Positions 5,419 to 8,741 of a stretch of 8,741 bases of DNA are shown piece by piece. Below the pieces are notes generated by a model that saw only the letters and a list, made by a program, of their open reading frames with translations, was not told the DNA's origin and ran no database searches. The number at the start of each line of letters is the position of its first letter. The stretch's first letter is position 1. The stretch spans positions 1 through 8,741 of the forward strand of contig JAWOBE010000150.1 of the NCBI GenBank assembly GCA_046498185.1. The letters run 5' to 3'. Origin of the DNA: CAYXDR01 sp046498185 (GTDB taxonomy: Bacteria > Desulfobacterota > DSM-4660 > Desulfatiglandales > Desulfatiglandaceae). Both the position numbers and the translations under genes were made by a program.

Positions 5419-6582
5419 ATGAAATCACAAGACTTTTTATTCACATCGGAATCCGTCACCGAAGGCCACCCGGACAAGGTGGCAGACCAGATTTCAGATC
5501 ATATCCTGGACGAGGTCCTGAAACAAGACCCCCAGGGACGGGTTGCATGTGAAACCCTGGTGACCACCGGACTGGCTATGATAGCAGGTGAAATCACAAC
5601 CTCGGCCTATGTCGACATGCCCGATGCGGTAAGGGATACCATAAAGGAAATTGGGTATAAAAATTCTTCGATGGGTTTCGACTGGGAAACCTGTGCGGTT
5701 ATTTCAACGATAGACAAGCAGTCTCCTGACATCGCAGTCGGCGTAAACGGCCAGGGGCTCTACAAAGAACAGGGGGCGGGAGACCAGGGGTTGATGTTCG
5801 GATACGCCTGCCAGGATACCCCCACACTGATGCCGATGCCGATCTACCTAGCCCACAGGCTTACCCGCAGGCTCGCCCACGTGCGAAAAAGCGGGCAGCT
5901 CCCATGGCTGCGGCCGGACGGAAAAAGCCAGGTTTCCGTGGAATACAGGGATGGAAAACCTTTCCGGGTTCACACGGTTGTAATCGCAGCCCAGCACACG
6001 CCCGATGTAGACTACGACACCCTCCGGGAAGCCATCGTGGAAAAAGTGATCATGGAAGTGGTCCCGCAGGATATGCTTGACGATGACACTCAGTATTTCA
6101 TCAACACGACAGGACGTTTCGTGGTCGGCGGTCCAATGGGCGACTGCGGCCTTACGGGCAGGAAAATTATCATGGATACTTACGGCGGTTTCGGGTATCA
6201 CGGCGGCGGTGCATTTTCCGGGAAAGACCCATCCAAGGTGGACCGCAGCGCATGCTACATGTGCCGATACATCGCAAAAAACATCGTCGCCGCCGGGCTC
6301 GCTGAAAAATGCGAACTCCAGGTGGCCTACACGATAGGCCGTGCCGCTCCGGTATCGGTGCTCGTGGGTGCCTACAGTACAGGCGTCGTCTCCAGCGGGG
6401 AGTTGACTGAAATCGTCAAGAAACAATTCGACCTGCGGCCCGCCGCAATAATCGAAAGGCTTGACCTGCTGCGGCCTATCTACAGGAAAACCACAAACTA
6501 TGGTCACTTCGGCAGGGAACTCCCTGAATTCACATGGGAAAAAACCGATGCCGTTGAAGATCTCAAGAAAGCTGTAAAATAA
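5419..6582 (+). CDS. metK: S-adenosylmethionine synthetase (methionine adenosyltransferase)
   Basis: Makes SAM from methionine and ATP in the cytoplasm, releasing phosphate and pyrophosphate. The 387-residue length fits the bacterial family (about 380-400). The signature motifs are intact: GHPDK at 16-20, the ATP-motif GAGDQG at 119-124, and the phosphate loop GGGAFSGKD at 262-270 followed by the KVDRSACYMCRY segment. Start ATG at 5419 has AAAGGAG six bases upstream. It lies 30 bases after sahR and 22 bases before ahcY, in one operon with no hairpin in between. It supplies the methyl donor whose by-product AhcY then removes. Confidence 0.98.
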   Translation: MKSQDFLFTSESVTEGHPDKVADQISDHILDEVLKQDPQGRVACETLVTTGLAMIAGEITTSAYVDMPDAVRDTIKEIGYKNSSMGFDWETCAVISTIDKQSPDIAVGVNGQGLYKEQGAGDQGLMFGYACQDTPTLMPMPIYLAHRLTRRLAHVRKSGQLPWLRPDGKSQVSVEYRDGKPFRVHTVVIAAQHTPDVDYDTLREAIVEKVIMEVVPQDMLDDDTQYFINTTGRFVVGGPMGDCGLTGRKIIMDTYGGFGYHGGGAFSGKDPSKVDRSACYMCRYIAKNIVAAGLAEKCELQVAYTIGRAAPVSVLVGAYSTGVVSSGELTEIVKKQFDLRPAAIIERLDLLRPIYRKTTNYGHFGRELPEFTWEKTDAVEDLKKAVK

Positions 6583-6604
6583 AAAGAAAGGAAGGTTTAA
6601 TCGT

Positions 6605-7930
6605 ATGGATTACGATATCAAGAATATTGACCTGGCGGCTAAAGGCCGCCTCCGTGTAGAATGGGCCGAGAAAAGCATGCCGGTTTTGAAAATGATCCGG
6701 GAAAGATTCTCCGAAGAAAAGCCATTGGCAGGCAAAAACATTTCAGCATGCCTTCATGTGACAACCGAAACCGCGGCCCTCATGAAGACTCTCAAGGCGG
6801 GAGGAGCTGACGTGGTGGTGTGCGCATCGAATCCTCTATCCACGCAGGACGATGTCGCGGCCTCACTCGTGGCGGACGAGGAGATCCCCGTATTCGCCAT
6901 AAAAGGGGAAGATCACCAGACCTATTACAGTCATATCCTGTCCGCGCTCAAACACAGGCCCAACATCTCCATGGACGACGGGGCCGACCTGGTGAGCTCC
7001 CTTCATTTTATCGCTCTCGAAAAATGGAACGAGCTCGAGCCCAGCGTCGCCCAATGGGGGCGGGGACTCGACCCCAAGGAAAGGGAAACATTTCTCAAAA
7101 ACGTCGCAGGCGGAACCGAGGAAACCACCACCGGGGTCATCAGGCTCAGGAGCATGGAAAGAGACGGGGTGCTTCAGTTTCCCATCATATCGGTGAACGA
7201 CGCGGATACGAAGCATCTTTTCGACAATCGCTACGGCACCGGGCAAAGCACCATAGACGGCATGATCCGGGCGACAAACAGGCTTCTCGCCGGAAGCACG
7301 TTCGTTGTAAGCGGCTACGGATGGTGTGGCAGGGGTGTTGCCGTGCGGGCAAAAGGCCATGGCGCTCACGTGATAATTTGCGAAGTTGATCCCTTAAAAG
7401 CGCTTGAAGCCGTCATGGACGGGTTCCAGGTAATGCCGATCGCCCAAGCCGCACCCCTGGGGGATTTTTTCTGCACACTCACCGGTGACATTCATGCGAT
7501 AAGACCGGAACATTTCCTGGCCATGAAAGACGGGGCGATCATCGCGAATTCAGGGCATTTCGACGTCGAGCTGGACCTGCCTGGCCTAACCAAGGTAACC
7601 GAGGCCAAACGTACCATCAGAGATTTTGTCGAAGAATACCTTATGAACAACGGTAAGAAAATATATATTCTGGGTGAGGGCAGGTTGATAAACCTCGCCT
7701 CAGCCGAGGGACATCCGTCGAGCGTGATGGACATGAGTTTCGCGAACCAGGCTCTGTCTGCGGAATATATGGCCGCGAACCATCAGGAGCTGGAAAAGAA
7801 GGTATATCCGGTTCCGACCGAAATCGACCAGGAAATCGCAAAGTTGAAACTGGCCGCTTTGGGAGTGAAAATCGACACACTCACCGAGGAGCAGGAAAAG
7901 TATCTCTCTTCCTGGGAACTGGGGACATAA
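6605..7930 (+). CDS. ahcY: Adenosylhomocysteinase (S-adenosylhomocysteine hydrolase), short archaeal/Thermotoga-like form
   Basis: Reversibly splits S-adenosylhomocysteine into adenosine and homocysteine with tightly bound NAD, relieving inhibition of methyltransferases. Visible substrate motifs include HVTTET (51-56), the SMDDGADL region with the catalytic Asp (about 124-125), NDADTKHLFDN (198-208, with Lys203 and Asp207), NSGHFD (315-320) and AEGHPSSVMD (367-376). The NAD-binding Rossmann loop GYGWCGRG is at 237-244. At 441 residues it lacks the roughly 40-residue insertion of long bacterial enzymes. It ends LTEEQEKYLSSWELGT instead of the KPxxYRY tail that reaches the partner's NAD site in eukaryotic and many bacterial forms. 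The ATG at 6605 has AAAGGAAGG nine bases ahead. It is the last gene of the operon and is followed by two hairpins. Confidence 0.97.
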   Translation: MDYDIKNIDLAAKGRLRVEWAEKSMPVLKMIRERFSEEKPLAGKNISACLHVTTETAALMKTLKAGGADVVVCASNPLSTQDDVAASLVADEEIPVFAIKGEDHQTYYSHILSALKHRPNISMDDGADLVSSLHFIALEKWNELEPSVAQWGRGLDPKERETFLKNVAGGTEETTTGVIRLRSMERDGVLQFPIISVNDADTKHLFDNRYGTGQSTIDGMIRATNRLLAGSTFVVSGYGWCGRGVAVRAKGHGAHVIICEVDPLKALEAVMDGFQVMPIAQAAPLGDFFCTLTGDIHAIRPEHFLAMKDGAIIANSGHFDVELDLPGLTKVTEAKRTIRDFVEEYLMNNGKKIYILGEGRLINLASAEGHPSSVMDMSFANQALSAEYMAANHQELEKKVYPVPTEIDQEIAKLKLAALGVKIDTLTEEQEKYLSSWELGT

Positions 7931-7938
7931 TTGGTTTT

Positions 7939-7994
7939 CATCCGGTATTTCCGGATGCGCACGGAAACCGTTGCATCTGCACCGGTTTCCGTGC
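7939..7994 (+). terminator. Tandem hairpins after ahcY
   Basis: The first hairpin pairs catccgg (7939-7945) with ccggatg (7951-7957) over a five-base loop. The second pairs gcacggaaaccg (7959-7970) with cggtttccgtgc (7983-7994), a perfect 12-bp stem, and is followed by ctttcaatcc. The pair starts 8 bases after the ahcY stop and is the natural end of the rightward operon. The T-tract is short, so this may be an imperfect intrinsic terminator. Confidence 0.65.
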
Positions 7995-8201
7995 CTTTCA
8001 ATCCTATCACATGCCTCCCATGTATTCATTTCTTCCTTTAAAACCAAGCCATTCTGCCTTCCATCCCGTTTGCCTGATCATGGCACGCATTGTGCGGGGG
8101 TTTTAGCTATTAGCTGTTAGCCTTTAGCTAAAATTTTTCAATTTTATATATGAAATGTTACTAAAAAAGATCCCCCTTTTCCAAATTTACTCTTCTCCGC
8201 C
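7995..8201. other. Intergenic region between ahcY terminator and comEC fragment
   Basis: No gene is supported in these bases. The visible content is a four-unit heptanucleotide array (8102-8129), AT-rich sequence after it (8130-8165), and a short C-run, gatccccctttt (8169-8180). No convincing ribosome site precedes the comEC ATG at 8202: the preceding bases are tactcttctccgcc. Confidence 0.6.
8102..8129 (+). repeat. Heptanucleotide tandem array, second locus
   Basis: Four in-phase 7-bp units are seen: tttagct (8102-8108), attagct (8109-8115), gttagcc (8116-8122), tttagct (8123-8129). Consensus, unit number and orientation match the array at 304-331. It lies in the gap between the ahcY terminator and the comEC fragment. 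Confidence 0.75.
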
Positions 8202-8582
8202 ATGTCACAGCGTCCTCTGGTAATCTTGTTTATAGCCACCGCGGCCGGCATCATCGCCGGCCATCATCTGCATGTTTACCTGCTTCAAACAACCGGCTTC
8301 TTATGGTTGCTGCCGCTGCTTTTCGCCGCGGCAGCCGTTGCTGTGCGTTCCGGCAGATGGACCTGGGTGATCTGCGGAGTGTTCTCCGCTGGCCTGGCAC
8401 TGGAAGTTTCATTGCTTCAGCCGTCCGTTCTTGCGGAAATTGCAAGCCGGCACGGTGTTCACACGATTGAAGCCACGGTTTGCGAGCCTACGACCGATTA
8501 TCCAAGATACCATAACCTCTGGCAAATGCTTAATTTTATTATTGAGCACCCCCTTAACAAAGGAAGGAGTAAAAACCAGTAA
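8202..8582 (+). pseudogene. comEC: ComEC/Rec2-type competence protein, N-terminal fragment only
   Basis: The reading frame encodes 126 residues. Residues about 5-22, 32-48 and 54-71 are hydrophobic membrane segments. They are followed by HGVHTIEATVCEPTTDYPR (about 84-102), the start of the OB-like N-terminal domain (DUF4131) of ComEC. Intact ComEC is about 700-800 residues, forms the inner-membrane DNA channel in natural transformation and carries a long competence domain. None of that follows. After about 8507 the frame runs into AT-rich sequence reading YHNLWQMLNFIIEHPLNKG and stops at 8580-8582, with no resemblance to ComEC in any frame to the window end. The start is weak (no ribosome site). 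I read it as a gene broken by insertion, rearrangement or an assembly join. A membrane protein of another family is a less likely alternative. Confidence 0.6.
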
Positions 8583-8741
8583 GCATCGGCAAGCCATTCG
8601 GTAATTAGCAGCATTATACAATCTGGCATACCTAACCGACAGGAACCAATAGACCTTTTCCGCTCATTAACACAAAAACCCTCTTAAAAATTAGGCGGTT
8701 TTATTCTCCCCCGGGTGGTATAAAACTGATGGCTAACCGGC
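8507..8741. other. AT-rich sequence after the comEC break, no gene recognised
   Basis: The base composition falls compared with the genes to the left, and no frame on either strand gives a recognisable protein. A segment cccccttaacaaagga (8549-8564) resembles the dispersed 'ccccctttaacaaaggggg' palindromes of environmental genomes but is degenerate. No terminal inverted repeat, target-site duplication or intron end can be identified inside the window, so the nature of the inserted or joined DNA is unknown. Confidence 0.5.

Noticed and set aside
5848..6507. Minus-strand frame of 219 codons antisense to metK
   Set aside because: It lies wholly within metK, whose motifs are intact. The antisense frame shows no domain or ribosome site.
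6820..7389. Second frame of 189 codons inside ahcY
   Set aside because: An out-of-phase Arg-rich translation of ahcY. The true frame has every family motif.
8081..8104. Terminator-like cgca/tgcg stem followed by ggggtttt
   Set aside because: The stem is only four base pairs, too weak to support a terminator call.
8409..8621. Minus-strand frame of 70 codons across the comEC break
   Set aside because: No family resemblance or ribosome site. It spans the junction between comEC and foreign sequence, as a chance frame would.
8729..8741. Possible start of a new gene (ATGGCTAACCGG) at the right edge
   Set aside because: Only four codons are in the window and the upstream gggtgg is a poor ribosome site, so nothing can be supported.

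Overview
The window most likely comes from an anaerobic or sulfate-reducing type of Desulfobacterota (the former Deltaproteobacteria). This rests on the gene content: a nickel-iron CO dehydrogenase, a SahR-type regulator joined to metK and ahcY, a short-form AhcY, and repeat-rich intergenic DNA. No rRNA or marker gene is present to confirm it, so the taxonomy is an inference.

Layout. Positions 1-580 are a repeat-rich intergenic zone: a GC-rich hairpin, two ~105-bp direct repeats, a run of 7-bp units, and a perfect 12-bp stem downstream of the first operon. Positions 581-4255 hold a leftward three-gene operon transcribed as: PerR/Fur-family regulator, CO dehydrogenase CooS, NAD-linked FAD oxidoreductase. 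Positions 4256-4461 are a divergent control region. It has a near-consensus sigma-70 promoter in each direction, a strong Fur/PerR-type operator over the leftward promoter, and an 8-bp inverted repeat just downstream of the rightward promoter. Positions 4462-7930 hold a rightward three-gene operon: SahR-type ArsR/methyltransferase regulator, metK, ahcY, followed by tandem hairpins. The right end (7995-8741) carries a second run of the same 7-bp units and the first ~100 codons of comEC, broken off into AT-rich non-homologous sequence.

How the genes work together. The rightward operon is a self-contained S-adenosylmethionine module. MetK makes SAM, AhcY removes the product inhibitor S-adenosylhomocysteine, and the first gene is a regulator whose methyltransferase fold is expected to sense that metabolite. 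The leftward operon couples an oxygen-sensitive CO-oxidising enzyme to a flavoprotein that could pass electrons to NAD+. The regulator at its head has residues matching every metal ligand of the peroxide sensor PerR and sits behind a Fur-type box, which suggests the CO dehydrogenase is switched by metal or peroxide status rather than by the CO sensor CooA. No CooA, CooF or CooC is encoded here. The most distinctive part is the ~200-bp divergent region, where both operons appear to be controlled by their own first gene.
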